Source: Trissonchulus latispiculum (taxonomy: Eukaryota; Nematoda; Enoplea; Enoplida; Ironidae). From it: a DNA stretch of 64,000 nucleotides. How positions within the stretch are numbered: the first letter of the stretch is position 1; each line of letters starts with the position of its first letter. Positions 19,201 to 29,300 of the stretch are shown one piece after another. The position numbers and the translations under genes were made by a program. The notes below the pieces were generated by a model. That model saw nothing but the letters and a program-made list of their open reading frames with translations, had not been told where the DNA came from and did no database searches. The stretch is taken from NCBI GenBank assembly GCA_030248195.1, contig JASAND010012654.1, forward strand, positions 1 through 64,000, written 5' to 3'.

Positions 19201-22071
19201 ATTGATGAGAATGTGGATTTTGATTCTATGTTTCTTGACGATGAGGGTAAAGCGAAACTAAGGGACATATTGGTCGAATTTTATGATGTGGTCGCCAGAC
19301 CGGGCAACCCGGGGCGGACCAAAGTGGACCAGCACGTGATCGACACTGGCAAAGAAGGGCCAGTTAAAGGTAGATCTTATCGCTATAACCCTAAAGATAA
19401 AGCGGAGATTGAGAAGCATATACGGGCAATGCTGGATGAAGGGGTCTGCTCCCCTTCTACTAGTCCTTGGTCTTCCCCGTGTATCTTGGTTGGCAAGAAG
19501 GACGGGACCACACGTTTAGTCATTGATTATCGTCGGCTAAACAAAATCACAAAGAAGGATAATTACCCGCTACCCAAAATCGACGAAATTTTGGATCAAC
19601 TCCAAGGGGCAGTAATATTCTCGACTATCGATCTCGCGGCTGGGTATTGGCAGGTTGAGGTCTACCCAGAACACAGGGAGAAGACGGCCTTCGTGTCCCA
19701 TATGGGCCTCTTCCACATGAATGTCATGCCGTTCGGGTTGTGTAACGCACCCGCAACATTCCAACGACTGATGGAGAAGGTTCTGACGGACTTGCCCGTG
19801 TACATTGATGACGTGTTGATTCCATCTCCCGATCAGGACACTCATTTGGAGATGATCAGGTCGACCCTGACTCGTCTGCGCGACAACGGACTACGCATCA
19901 AGCTTAAGAAATGTTGTTTTGCTCGCGAATCAGTTCCCTTCTTGGGCCATTATGTGGGCCGGAACGGCATTAGTGTGGACCCGGACAAGGTTAAGGCTGT
20001 GTCTCAGCTTAACCCACCAAAGGACGTGAAGGGTATTCGATCTTTCCTAGGAATGTGCGGTTATTATCGACGGTTTGTACTCAATTATGCTAAAGTGGCC
20101 GCCCCCCTAACGGATTTATTGAAGAAGGGTGTACCTTTTGTTTGGTCTGAAGCTTGTCAACATGCTTTTGAAGAGCTGAAACGGCACTTGACTCAAGCTC
20201 CAGTACTAGCTTTTCCCGATTTTGATAAAACTTTTTACGTGTCATCAGATGCCAGTAAGCGGGGTTTTGGTGCTATTTTGGAACAACAGTTTTCGGTGCC
20301 GCGTAGTGCGGATAAGCCCAATGGACCACGGGTGCTACGCGAACGGCCAGTTGCTTATGCTAGCAGGACCCTGACTCAAGGCGAGAAGGGTTACTCCGCG
20401 ACGGAGATGGAAGCGTTTGCGGCTCTATGGGGTTGTCAGAAATTTCGACACTATTTGTCGTGCAAACAATTTGTTCTCCGAACTGACCATCAAGCAGTCA
20501 GGGACCTGTTGAACAACATCAAGGCGTTGGGTCAAGGTAAGCTTGCTAAGTTTGCTCTTAGTATGTTAGAGTTTGATTTTACGGTGGAATATCGGCCGGG
20601 GCGTGAGAATGTGGGTCCTGATTGCCTGTCAAGATTGGATCCAATTGATGAGCCTGAAGATAGTGAACACGAAGCAACAGCGGCTATGTATCCACCAGAA
20701 GTGTGCGCCTTGACGGCGGCACTTCCCGCGCCTCCTACCCTGCTTACTTGGAAACGAGAACTCCGCGACGAAGAGGAATTTGCGATTTTATTGGATTTCC
20801 TGGAACAGAAGAGGTTGCCAACTAATCGACAAGAAGCACAAGAGGTAAAGAAGTTGCGGTCTACATTTTTCATTAGAGATGGGGTGTTATATCGTTGGCA
20901 CCTGAATAAACATGCAGAGCGTAGAGGGCTACCCTTCCCTACTGTGGTAGTGCCTAAGGTCCAGCGAGAGCAGCTCTTGCAGGAGGTTCACTCTGATTTC
21001 ACGACGGGTGGTCATCGGGCCCACCAAAATGCAATGGCCAGCCTCGAAACGAAGTATTGGTGGCCCCGCATGTCTCAAGACCTAGAGGATTTCATTGCGC
21101 AGTGTAAGCCCTGTGCGAAATTTAATCAAGGGCCACGTAGACATCAGGCTACAATGCAGAATACGGTGGTGGTACGCCGACCGTTAGACGTCGTGGCTAT
21201 GGATGTGATGCACTTCACACAGAAGGAGACCAACAGGGGTAACACATGTGTATTGTGTATAGTCGACTATCTCACGCGCTACGCGGAGGCATTTGCTATG
21301 CCCAACGAGCGGGCGGAAACTACTGCGTACTGGTATTTTAATGGCTTTGTAGCCCGGTGGGGCGTCCCTGCCCGAGTTTTGACAGATCAGGGACCGAACT
21401 TTATGTCTGTTTTCCTAAGAGCCTTGGTGGACGCTAGTGGCTCTGAGCGACTCAGAACTACTGCATACCATCCTCAAACGAATGGTGTAGTGGAACGCTT
21501 CAACCGGACAATACGTAGCCTGGTAGCCAAGTACGTGAATTGTTTTCAGTCTGATTGGGACGACTATTTACCGTGGGGGTTGTCCATCTACAGGGCAACG
21601 ATTCACAGTGCCACGAAGGAAACACCTCATTTTCTGATGACAGGTAGAGACTACCGATATCCATTGGATAATTTCTTTCAGCTTCCTGGTGAAGAAGGCA
21701 CTACCCAGAATTATAGTGAGGCACGTAGCCAGTTACTGGCCCGGATGAATGAAGCTTGGCGGCTGGCGCATGAAGCCTTGCAAGAGGCAGCACTGGTTAA
21801 CAAGGAAAGGTACGACCTGAAAGCTTCACCTGTCGAGTATAAGCCAGGTACCCTGGTTATGCTTAATATTGAGAACAAGAATGTACCTACAGGTTTGAGT
21901 AAGAAGTTACGGCCTAAATATGAAGGACCTTATCGCGTTTTGGACAAGATCTCTGTGACGAATTATCGCATTGCTCGCACTAACGGGTTAAGCGACCCGG
22001 TGGTGGTTAACATCAATAGGTTGAAGCCTTTTCAAGATGCCCCAGTCAAATTGCCCGTTGTGACACTGTAG
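16222..22071 (+). CDS. pol: Pol polyprotein (PR-RT-RNase H-integrase)
   Basis: 1949 residues counted from the first ATG; probably expressed as Gag-Pol by frameshifting at 16150, since the frame is open from 16135. Residues 1-600 or so are a long polar extension with a C-P-C-x2-C cluster near residue 72. The aspartic protease active site LLDTGA has D650. Reverse transcriptase spans about 1035-1260 with YIDD at 1194-1197. RNase H follows with its first Asp at 1343 (SSDASKRGFG). The integrase zinc domain has H1590, H1598, C1628 and C1631, and the DD35E triad is D1661, D1722 and E1758. A GPY-type motif (KYEGPYRVL) lies near the C-terminus and no chromodomain is evident. All catalytic residues are present and there are no internal stops, so the enzyme set appears functional. 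Confidence 0.93.
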   Translation: MVCAVQAVVVTNSNFSNKPDNEPYWNHGGLWSSDSESEGEGGDPLPPRDQEPVCLYLNKDTNRDVNPWKCPCKTCKQVRRRAEWFPEEEVVLANGGFPDGGDVVYDGEGNLRPYKYWNRWRKEVKPFGDGGASQRPVPYNRRWKRAPGTEWNMLTTVRKAMKWQENSAVMAAQTRARQPGAGTTRRQRKTSTSKEVQTDPIEVIRPLQQWTPTRTENPSGAGAYRKSPGENQAPVNGEQAKSPRENQPSGTGLSAVSTGETPTSELAVTTQVVPETPTSTKEPPSIVITGASPPKRSSSLKPWSAANNPSRRELTETDVSDDESGTSGLTLAPVEVHRSGATPVTPLKLRRDTQGEWEPVEKGMKHPKTPVQSGVPTRNRFALLETPEYAVIRQGWATVNQAVQQAHVVAQSIGEQIQQLAVNVMSVTDQVQQSTQSFEQLLAEFVQKDYERTLELQQKGTLREPDQPIWSEDPPQPRKGRRGIRLNDPNEIIVLDSTPVDEEPVPATQEDTSTNKDDVTVLQQDEVIPTSGVAAPSGNLVERDTATVDQQEVTSTDLGDKYGIWDLEQQLRAALSPAQRVEFNLDVEASDNEEDSGQPTAQTKHLNRAVLSVLNGTAPFFVSQCTHIALKKSPYVIVEVRGIKTLALLDTGANICLMSKHFFDQLNSSKRLHLDETKATEVATAADDRSLAILGTTKIAFKLHGVRYEYTFNVTNSLQQDFIIGYDFQADHNWVIFPHQHLLLCDKKKVPLLTPGDLQALANRFSIAVSCTVYYCMRETCKLPPRSEVMVPVRCWLGGAVKPAINQAVVFEPSEEVLEDYEVYPVPGVLEVSSQVNYIKVYNPLDRTAQLPKGLPLGQAEPVTTVTERQGFRYAAELGVNFAQVHPHLASWATHPATRLNEKELRYALEEVEQLEPYHPGDTVPMVNSVGNAIPVPRWVDPTVCVAEADQNWGYEEPPALTEKGLQAFNDMHYSADEMTSQPMPSLEERQQFIDENVDFDSMFLDDEGKAKLRDILVEFYDVVARPGNPGRTKVDQHVIDTGKEGPVKGRSYRYNPKDKAEIEKHIRAMLDEGVCSPSTSPWSSPCILVGKKDGTTRLVIDYRRLNKITKKDNYPLPKIDEILDQLQGAVIFSTIDLAAGYWQVEVYPEHREKTAFVSHMGLFHMNVMPFGLCNAPATFQRLMEKVLTDLPVYIDDVLIPSPDQDTHLEMIRSTLTRLRDNGLRIKLKKCCFARESVPFLGHYVGRNGISVDPDKVKAVSQLNPPKDVKGIRSFLGMCGYYRRFVLNYAKVAAPLTDLLKKGVPFVWSEACQHAFEELKRHLTQAPVLAFPDFDKTFYVSSDASKRGFGAILEQQFSVPRSADKPNGPRVLRERPVAYASRTLTQGEKGYSATEMEAFAALWGCQKFRHYLSCKQFVLRTDHQAVRDLLNNIKALGQGKLAKFALSMLEFDFTVEYRPGRENVGPDCLSRLDPIDEPEDSEHEATAAMYPPEVCALTAALPAPPTLLTWKRELRDEEEFAILLDFLEQKRLPTNRQEAQEVKKLRSTFFIRDGVLYRWHLNKHAERRGLPFPTVVVPKVQREQLLQEVHSDFTTGGHRAHQNAMASLETKYWWPRMSQDLEDFIAQCKPCAKFNQGPRRHQATMQNTVVVRRPLDVVAMDVMHFTQKETNRGNTCVLCIVDYLTRYAEAFAMPNERAETTAYWYFNGFVARWGVPARVLTDQGPNFMSVFLRALVDASGSERLRTTAYHPQTNGVVERFNRTIRSLVAKYVNCFQSDWDDYLPWGLSIYRATIHSATKETPHFLMTGRDYRYPLDNFFQLPGEEGTTQNYSEARSQLLARMNEAWRLAHEALQEAALVNKERYDLKASPVEYKPGTLVMLNIENKNVPTGLSKKLRPKYEGPYRVLDKISVTNYRIARTNGLSDPVVVNINRLKPFQDAPVKLPVVTL

Positions 22072-25000
22072 GCAACCTGCAGTGTACGTAATGTGCAGCA
22101 CTAGTTTCTGTAATAGGCCTTGTGTAACGCAAGGGCCTTGCAATTGTATCGTAATAGGTATTGAATGTTCTTTTAGGGAGCTCCTGTTTTTGGTATTACC
22201 TAAGGTTTTATCTCTAACAATTGGTGTTGGCATTATTTGTGTTACATAACCCTTTGAATAGGGTGGGGTTAAATTTCTTAATGGGGCCTCCTTTTTTTTG
22301 ATTTATTGTTTTCGGTGCAAAGTGGGGTTTTCTTTTCTATTTAATTTTGCTTTTTAATTTCTAAACTTATGGCTTTACAATCTAGTCATAGGTTTTTTTT
22401 CTTTTCTCTCTTATCAACCCTCACAGGGGGATTCTCTTACTTTCATTTTTAAATTTACCTATGGGGGTTTTATTTAACTCAAAGGGATTGTCTTTCGTTG
22501 TAAATTGCTAAGGGGGCCCTATCATATTTTTCTGTTTATATAGTGTATGCATTAGTGTATACGCTGGGTGCGTGTGTGTATGTCTGCTTTTACCTTGAGT
22601 ATGTGTAGTGTTCTTTCTTTTCTCCCTCTACGTAGGCTAACTGTAGGTAGGTCACCTTTCTCTGTGTGTGTAGTTTCTCTTTTCCTTTTTCTATTTTTTC
22701 TATCACACGTATCATGCTTTCACCTTCTGTTAGTTTTTGTACTTCTTCTGAGGTCTATTTTAGATTCTAGTTGCTGCTTGAATGTTTGGTTGGATGATTT
22801 CGGTGGACGGGTACATGAGTGTTGGGCGTAAACCAGGGGTTGCCCGTCAGCTGGAATTGGTTGAAATGGCGTTGATTTCTTGGGGATTTTTCGTACGGAA
22901 ATTGGTTGTGTGATGGTCACAATAGGGCTGCCTTGTTGTGCTCATCTGCCTGGTCCACTGATTATAGGGTCACTAGTATAGACCGTATCCTGCTATGCCA
23001 CATGTTAACCGTGTTGCTGCTTTTATAATTTCACATTTAATTTTGCGTGCGGATTAATCCAGTGGGTTACGATCAGTATCTTATTTTACTGGGAAAATGG
23101 CAGAATGGCCCCCGCCATTCTTTAGAGTGGATAACCCGCCAACGGAATTGCGAGCGGCTGCGCTGCGCATGCCGGTGAATCGCCAGGGAGAATTTATTGC
23201 TGGGTTGGCACCGCCTGGACAGGAGAATAATGTCTATCGGCCTTCCATCTGCGTCGCCATTTTTGATCTTTCCGCCCCTCATTGTGCCGGCTCTCGCCTC
23301 CCAATCGATCGCTAAAGTCCGGTTTGGAACCGTTTCTAAACCCTTCCCCTGCCCCTGGTTACTACCAGCGACTGGTGTAACTTTATGTAATTAGCTCAAC
23401 TTACCGCGACGGTGTAGTTGTAGCTTAATTCCCCATTTCCCTATCAATGACGGCGGACGTAACATCATTAGGGCGGAGGTATCATTATAACGGCGGATGT
23501 ATTATATTAACGGCGGATGTATTATATTAACGGCGGACGTCACTTGTATCATATCATTCCATCATTACGGCGGAAGTTCCTCCCACCCCATCATTCCATC
23601 AGTCCAGCGGCGGTGTTATTTACTGTTCCATCCTATATCATTGCCTTTCCAATCCTGCCATCTATATTGACTTTTATCTCTGGATCTGGCTTTACCTCAA
23701 TTTTGGACTACCCCTACTTGGACCTTCTCTATTTGGACTACAATTACCTTAAATTTGATTGCTCAACCATGAAGACTGCCCTAATATGACTTTTATTTAA
23801 CCCGGATTCATAACTCCCGATTGTGACGACCCGATGAAGACTAATTTTTGCTCAATTTTTGAATTATTTCCCGATTTGGGCCATTCCAGCGATATGGACG
23901 CTTACCTGTATATAGATCCATTCCCGATGAAGACGATTCCCATCTGGTGACTTTGAACTAGTTTATTTTGTGCTTTAAATATAGACGTTTGCTTTTTAAT
24001 TTTCGTGTCGTATTTTTGTGGTGTTCTTAACAGTTAAAAACTTAACCTTTTTCAGAGCTTTATTCTAAACTTTAGAGTTTCTTTATTTATAGACTTACAT
24101 TTTACCATTTTCTTGAGCTTTCTTACTTAAACCATTAGAATTTCTAACCATTTATTTAACCTTTTACCATTTTCCAGGAGCTTTATTTTTAACCAAAATT
24201 TCACGTATTTTGTAGTGATTTTGCCTGTGTTCTATGCATAATATTGCCTTTATATGTGATTCGTTGTACAGTTTTACATGCCATATTCGTATTTTGCTGC
24301 TTTAATTATTTAACCAAAGTTATGTTCAAAAGTTTTACTAAAACCGGGTTCTTTCTTTTCTTGGAGCTTTCCTTTTTCGCATTTTATTAACGGGTTTGAT
24401 TGCGGGTTTTGTGTTTCTTAATGTGTATTCTGTAACCTGACGCAACGTCAGAAGATGTGTGACGCACCAGCCATGTCCCAATCTATGTCCTTTACTGCCG
24501 CCACATTTTTTTTTATCAAAATTATTTTAATACCTATGTCTTTTAGTTGTCCCAACGGTTCCTGTCCATTTTTGGTACCTGTTATTTGGTTTTTCTAAAA
24601 ATTTTTCGGTTAAAATGTCAGTTTTGTTTCCCACTCCAGAGCGCCAAAGTAGTTCCCGAATTATACGCCCCATTCTGTTTTAAGGCCTGCATGCGCGGTT
24701 GGGAGGATCTTCTCCAAAATTCTTATTTTAAGGGACTTTCTACTAATATTTTAACCAGTGTTTCGCGTTCTTAGTAACTCTAAGACTCCATTCTAACCCC
24801 CTCCTAATTTAATTTACTTTATTTTCATAAGTACCACGAGGGTACTTGGGGACTCTCCGTACCCTTTTGGTCCTTTTTATACATGCTTAAGCATGTTTAG
24901 GGTTACTCTGTAACTCTTTTAATTTAATTTAATACTTATATTTTACTTAAAGATTCCACAAACTTACTCCTACTTACACGCGAAACACTGGGATTAAATT

Positions 25001-25567
25001 TATTTCATTCCTATTCCTCCAAATTATTTTATTAATTATCTTTCGTCTTTCTAATTTTGCAGGAGATCCGCAGGGAACTGAGTTAGCGATGCGAGGCTAG
25101 GCCCACCCACCCACCCAGCCGGAGATGGCGCACTCTAAGTTTGGCGGGAGGCTACCTCCGTACCCTAGTTTGAATAGACCCAGACAAAGCTGACATTTCG
25201 GTTCTTATTTTGTTTCTTTGGTTTTTTCTAGTAATGCAGGTACGAGATCCCCGCCGCTGCGGCTGGAGGATCATGGGTCGCCCATTCACGCACCTTCCCG
25301 TGGCATTAATATGGCAGTTTTCCACGCGTGTTTTTATGGCTGGTCTTCACTAGTCTTTCGACGCCATGTCATTTTTATCATGTTTATTACTTAGTCCAGT
25401 TTCCTATAGTTTCGTATTTTTCTGTTTCTTTCTTGTGTTTTGATTTACTTATGTGCTGAGACCCATTTACCAAAATTCAGTCAAAAATTTTCACTGTTGG
25501 GTAAATTTTCTCCTTCTTTTGGTTTATGTGTCCCTCGCAGGAGCTCGGGCGGTAAGCCCTGGGGAGA
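22072..25567 (+). other. 3.5-kb non-coding 3' region of the Gypsy element
   Basis: Lies between pol and the 3' LTR, where env sits in some Gypsy elements. Reading frames are short. The longest (22568-22831) is a hydrophobic product of T-rich DNA and not convincing as an envelope protein. The region includes a CGGCGGATGTATTATATTAA tandem repeat (about 23440-23570) and C-rich blocks near 25100 and 25250. A purine-rich GGGGAGA directly before 25568 may be the polypurine tract. Confidence 0.6.
23452..23575 (+). repeat. CGGCGGA-type short tandem repeat
   Basis: CGGCGG plus a T/A-rich tail repeats at about 20-bp spacing, with two units identical (CGGCGGATGTATTATATTAA), inside the Gypsy 3' region. 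Confidence 0.7.
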
Positions 25568-26771
25568 TGTAATGTGTGAATTGTGAGGTGTGTATGTTTT
25601 ATTGAGTTTATTTGAAAGTGAGATTTTGGTAAGAATGATAATTTTAGTGTGAAATGTGTTTTGTGTGAAATTGTGTAAATTCGTGTTGAAATTGGTGTGA
25701 ATTTGGTTATTTTCTATGTTGAAATATGTTGTGTTTTATTCAGCCCACTTAGCTACTAGGTGGCGCTGTTTGTCCTTTGAAGTTTCTCTGGATGCTCGCT
25801 GAGCATCCCGTCTGCAAAGGGGGTCTCAAAACTAGCCAATCAAAATTCACTAGGCTCCTCTCTCAGCATCCCTTTCAAAAACTAGTCAGTCTTAACTTTT
25901 GTCTCTTAGCGTGTGGCCGTTTCTAGCTCTGTGGCCTTTATTTTCAAGTGCGCCTTATCTGCCTTTCAATTTGGATCCTTTCGGTAACGTAAGTTATTGA
26001 TTGTTTTTCTTTTCTATTTTAGACTCCGAGGCGACCTCGTGGGTCGACCTAAATTTATTTAAGCGGTGTCTTTTTCGTTTTTATTCTCTTTTTAATTGGT
26101 AACTAATATCGCTGTTTATTTTTAGAAAAAAGGGTTATTATGTCATATCGTTTAGTTTTAGCCGCGACGGCTTAGGGAAATATTAGTAGAGATAGTAGGT
26201 ATTTTTGAAGGGTTTAAACAATATTTTGGGTTGAATCTATGTAAACTGTTTTGTAAATTTTTCTAAAATTTTACCTATGTCCTGTATAAAGTAGCTATTT
26301 TCTAGAATTATATTTGTCTGAATTTTTCCTTGCTTTGTAACCTTTATTGATGAATGTTTTATTGTCAAAATTTATTCTGTTGTGTCATTTTCGGGAGTCT
26401 CTCCCTTTGTTTATTTCTTTATTAAATGTGGTCTCAGTAGCTGAGCCATTAGGGTGTATTTATTTTAGGTTTTTATTAGAATTGTATACTCGGTAGGTAG
26501 GATTCTGAGTTATTTTCCAAGTCTAGGTAGGCTAATTATTTACTGAGCGTGTATTTAATTTAATCAAAGTTCCTTTAGTAGTCGAGTAGTTACGCAGTCA
26601 TTTTTGTCCCTTTAGTCAGCTCGTTATGTAGTCTTTGTTAGGCTTAGTTTTATTCTTGGCGAGATCCTGCCCAGGTCGACTGGAACATAAGTCTCCTCCA
26701 GGTTCGTCGTTTCCATACGCGCACAGTTTCCACCCGTAAAGTATGGTTGCCCCTACACTTCCAACTTTACA
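25568..26771 (+). repeat. 3' LTR of the large Gypsy element
   Basis: Begins TGTAATGTGTGAATTG, directly after purine-rich GGGGAGA, and ends CTTCCAACTTTACA. See the 5' LTR entry for the mosaic pattern of identity. It contains the same 34-bp GTAAGT...TTTTAG segment at 25989-26022. The 3' flank is CGGAAAAAAAAAA. Confidence 0.85.
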
Positions 26772-26784
26772 CGGAAAAAAAAAA

Positions 26785-28260
26785 GCTTCATTCCTCACAT
26801 GACTACCATTGCTGCACCTCTCAAATCATTGCACCATAAAGATACCAGCTGAAGTTGGGGCAAAGTAGATCAAGAGGCTTTTGCGAAACTAAAAAGTTCC
26901 ATTTAGGAGTCAAGTTGACCATTCAGTACAACCCCAAGTTTTCCTTAAAGTTAGATTATCACGCATCAAGTCAAGGATTAGGAGCTGTTCTATCACAGTT
27001 ATCGGAGGGAGAAGAAAAGCCGCTGGTTCTGTCTTTACATAAAGCAGTAAGAAACTACTCTCAAGTAGAAGAAGAAGCTTTGGCAATAGTCTGGACTCTC
27101 AGGAAACTTCACAAGTACCTAGCCGGAAGACGATTCTTGTTAAATACGGATCACAAGCCTTTGGTGAAATTACTGCATTGTCACAAAGGGATTACTCAAA
27201 TGCCTGCTAGTAGACTGCAACGCTGGGCAGTCATTGTAATGGGTTATGACTATGATATTCAATACCGATGCACAATGTCCACACAAATGCAGACTTTAAC
27301 CAAGATTGCTGCTCACCATTTCTAGAAATAAAAGCAAAGTGTCTCAAGAAATTTCAGTGCTGGTGCAACAGTCATAACATTACAATTAGCATAACATCGA
27401 ATATGGTTAAAGAAGCTACAGCAAAGGATGTGTTTTATGGATGTATGTGGTTGGTCATGGTCGACGCTTTTTCAAGATGGTCCGAAGTTCAAATGATGAG
27501 CCGAACTAAAACCAAAGAGCCGATTAAAGAGCCTTTTCGGTCTTCTCAAGAAATGGTTTCCCGAAACTTTAGTCAGTGACAATGGGAGAAGTTTTGCATG
27601 TGCAGATGTTAAAGCTTTCCTCGCCTCAAAAGGCATCACTCACGTCTTAACGGTGCCATACCTTCCAAAAAGCAATGGGCTGGCGGAAAGTCTTGCAAAC
27701 CTTTAAAGAAATCGTTAACAAGTAACTGCTGCATGATCATTTGGCAAATTTTCTAATACAGTACAGAGTGACACCTCATGTTACAACAGGTCAAGTACCT
27801 AGCCAGCTGTTTCTCAACAGGAAACTATGTAATCAACTTGACCTTCTACATCCTCATACTTTACCTCCTCCACTGGGATTTTTTACTTCAAATAAGAGAC
27901 GTCTGGAACCAGGAGACATGGTGTGGGTAAAATCTTACCGCCGTCATGATCCTAAGCGAATGGGGGGAATCGTACATAAACGCTTCGGGTGGGGTTATCT
28001 ATGAAATGTCAATGTTGAGTCTAACTCGGGAACTAAACCCAACCCAACTAAACCTCAACGTGGAAAGCCCGAACATTTTGGTTTTCCCTTAGACGAAGTT
28101 GAACCTCCTCTTCCTGTCCCAGACAATATGGCAGGGGCAGGACCAATGGAGCCACCTGCGCTGCGTCCGGAGCGCTATCCAGAAAGACCATGCCGACGGC
28201 CATGGACATTAATTCCCGGCACGGATACTGGCTTTTTCAGACCTGATTGAAGTAAAGGCC
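26785..28260 (+). pseudogene. Broken Ty3/Gypsy pol, 3' half (RT end, RNase H, integrase)
   Basis: Starts with TIAAPLKSLHHK-like sequence of the RT/RNase H junction. RNase H follows (about 26930-27290) with VEEEALAIVW and NTDHKPLVKLL, but the first catalytic Asp is replaced (LDYHASSQG where LxxDASxxG is usual). Integrase pieces lie in shifted frames: WLVMVDAFSRWSE (about 27450), VSDNGRSF (about 27580) and SNGLAESL (about 27680). They continue into RLEPGDMVWVKSYRR and a proline-rich C-terminus ending near 28250. The integrase zinc domain is missing and several frameshifts and stops are present. It abuts the 3' LTR of the intact element, which may have inserted into it. Confidence 0.82.
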
Positions 28261-28673
28261 TCAAGCTTAACGGGAAGGCATATTATGTAAGAGCTAACTA
28301 AAAATGTTTTAAATCGCTTAATGCCAAGTAGCCGTATACATAACACTAGTGTCCTTGCTGAACTTGTAAACTGAGCATGCAGAGTGTACTGAAGACTTCC
28401 TTAGTCCGACTCCAAGGAAGAAATTGACTCCATTTGGTCACGACGTGTCATTGTTTATCTGTAAAGCCAGATAAGTGGAGCAGTTTGGCACTCTTAATGA
28501 CTATTGACTTGATTAATTGATTATTGACTCTTGGGTTTGAAGTAGACTTGCGAACGTCTGAAGATTATTATTGCTGAAGATGTTCCATTGCTACAACCAT
28601 TTACTGGCACAAACTTATGTAGTCGCCCACTGATCCAGTATTACCTGTGCGACTCCGTCACGGCTTTAGAAGG
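28261..28673. other. Gene-free stretch
   Basis: AT-rich DNA after the broken Gypsy pol. It may include that element's 3' end, but no LTR partner is visible. Confidence 0.45.
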
Positions 28674-28676
28674 TAA

Positions 28677-28983
28677 AGCCGTGGTTACACTTGACAATCT
28701 TGTGACAACGCGTTGTGACAACGGCAGTTGTCTCCAATAGTTGTCAAGTCTGACAACTAGTGGCTACATGTGACAACAGATTGTGACAACACACACTTGC
28801 TGTTGAACCAACGCTATGTTTACTATTGCGTTGTCACAATGAAATTGGGCATGGTTCCCAACGCGTTGTCATCAGTTGTCACAACGTTGTGTCACTGGTT
28901 ACACGAGCAACGTTGTGACAATTCTGAAGCAACGGCAGTTGTGACAACGCGTTGTCACAAGATTGTCAAGTGTAACCACGGCT
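28677..28983. mobile_element. Harbinger-like MITE, TAA target duplication
   Basis: Ends AGCCGTGGTTACACTTGACA and its exact inverse continue as a perfect inverted repeat of about 45 bp through CAACGCGTTGT. The element is flanked by TAA at 28674-28676 and 28984-28986. A 3-bp TWA duplication is the hallmark of PIF/Harbinger. The interior is made of repeated GTTGTGACAA/TTGTCACAAC words, so the whole 307 bp can fold. The near-perfect ends suggest a fairly recent copy. No protein is encoded. Confidence 0.78.
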
Positions 28984-29132
28984 TAACACCGTTTAAACTA
29001 TACGCCTACTTATACGATGCGAAAATGCGACAGCGTGCAAAAGAAAGTAGACATGCTAGCCATCTTATCTGATTATAATATGTACCTATAGCATACCACC
29101 AGCACCCAATATGCCGATATTGCGTCGTCTTA

Positions 29133-29297
29133 GGGCCTTTTCGTGTAGCGAGTTAAACGAGTTAAAAGAGTTAAAATTAACTCAATCCCTTTCGCACACA
29201 GGGTAAAAGAGTTGAACAGTTCATTTTACTCGCTGGCAGGGTTAAACAAGTTAAAACTATTTAACTCTACCCTTTTAACTCGCGCGTGAAAAAGTCC
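29133..29297. mobile_element. Short Harbinger-like MITE, TTA target duplication
   Basis: Ends GGGCCTTTTCGTGTAGCGAG and GGACTTTTTCACGCGCGAG (reverse complement) are inverted partners. Flanks are TTA on both sides (29130-29132 and 29298-29300). The interior is GAGTTAAA/TTTAACTC repeats. It is 165 bp with no protein. Confidence 0.75.
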
Positions 29298-29300
29298 TTA

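Larger units (their letters stand above)
12162..26771 (+). mobile_element. Large Ty3/Gypsy retrotransposon, intact gag and pol
   Basis: A 14.6-kb element: 5' LTR (12162-13357), leader, gag (13625-16180), -1 frameshift signal, pol (16222-22071), 3.5-kb non-coding tail and 3' LTR (25568-26771). Protease, reverse transcriptase, RNase H, integrase is the Ty3/Gypsy order. Both long frames are uninterrupted, which suggests recent activity. Against that, the LTRs are not uniformly alike, and the flanks (about GCGGG left, CGGAA right) do not form a clear target duplication. The copy may therefore be chimeric. Confidence 0.88.

Noticed and set aside
22568..22831. Hydrophobic frame as an envelope protein
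   Set aside because: It is short, T-rich and has no fusion-peptide, furin-site or coiled-coil pattern. The hydrophobicity follows from TTT/CTT composition.
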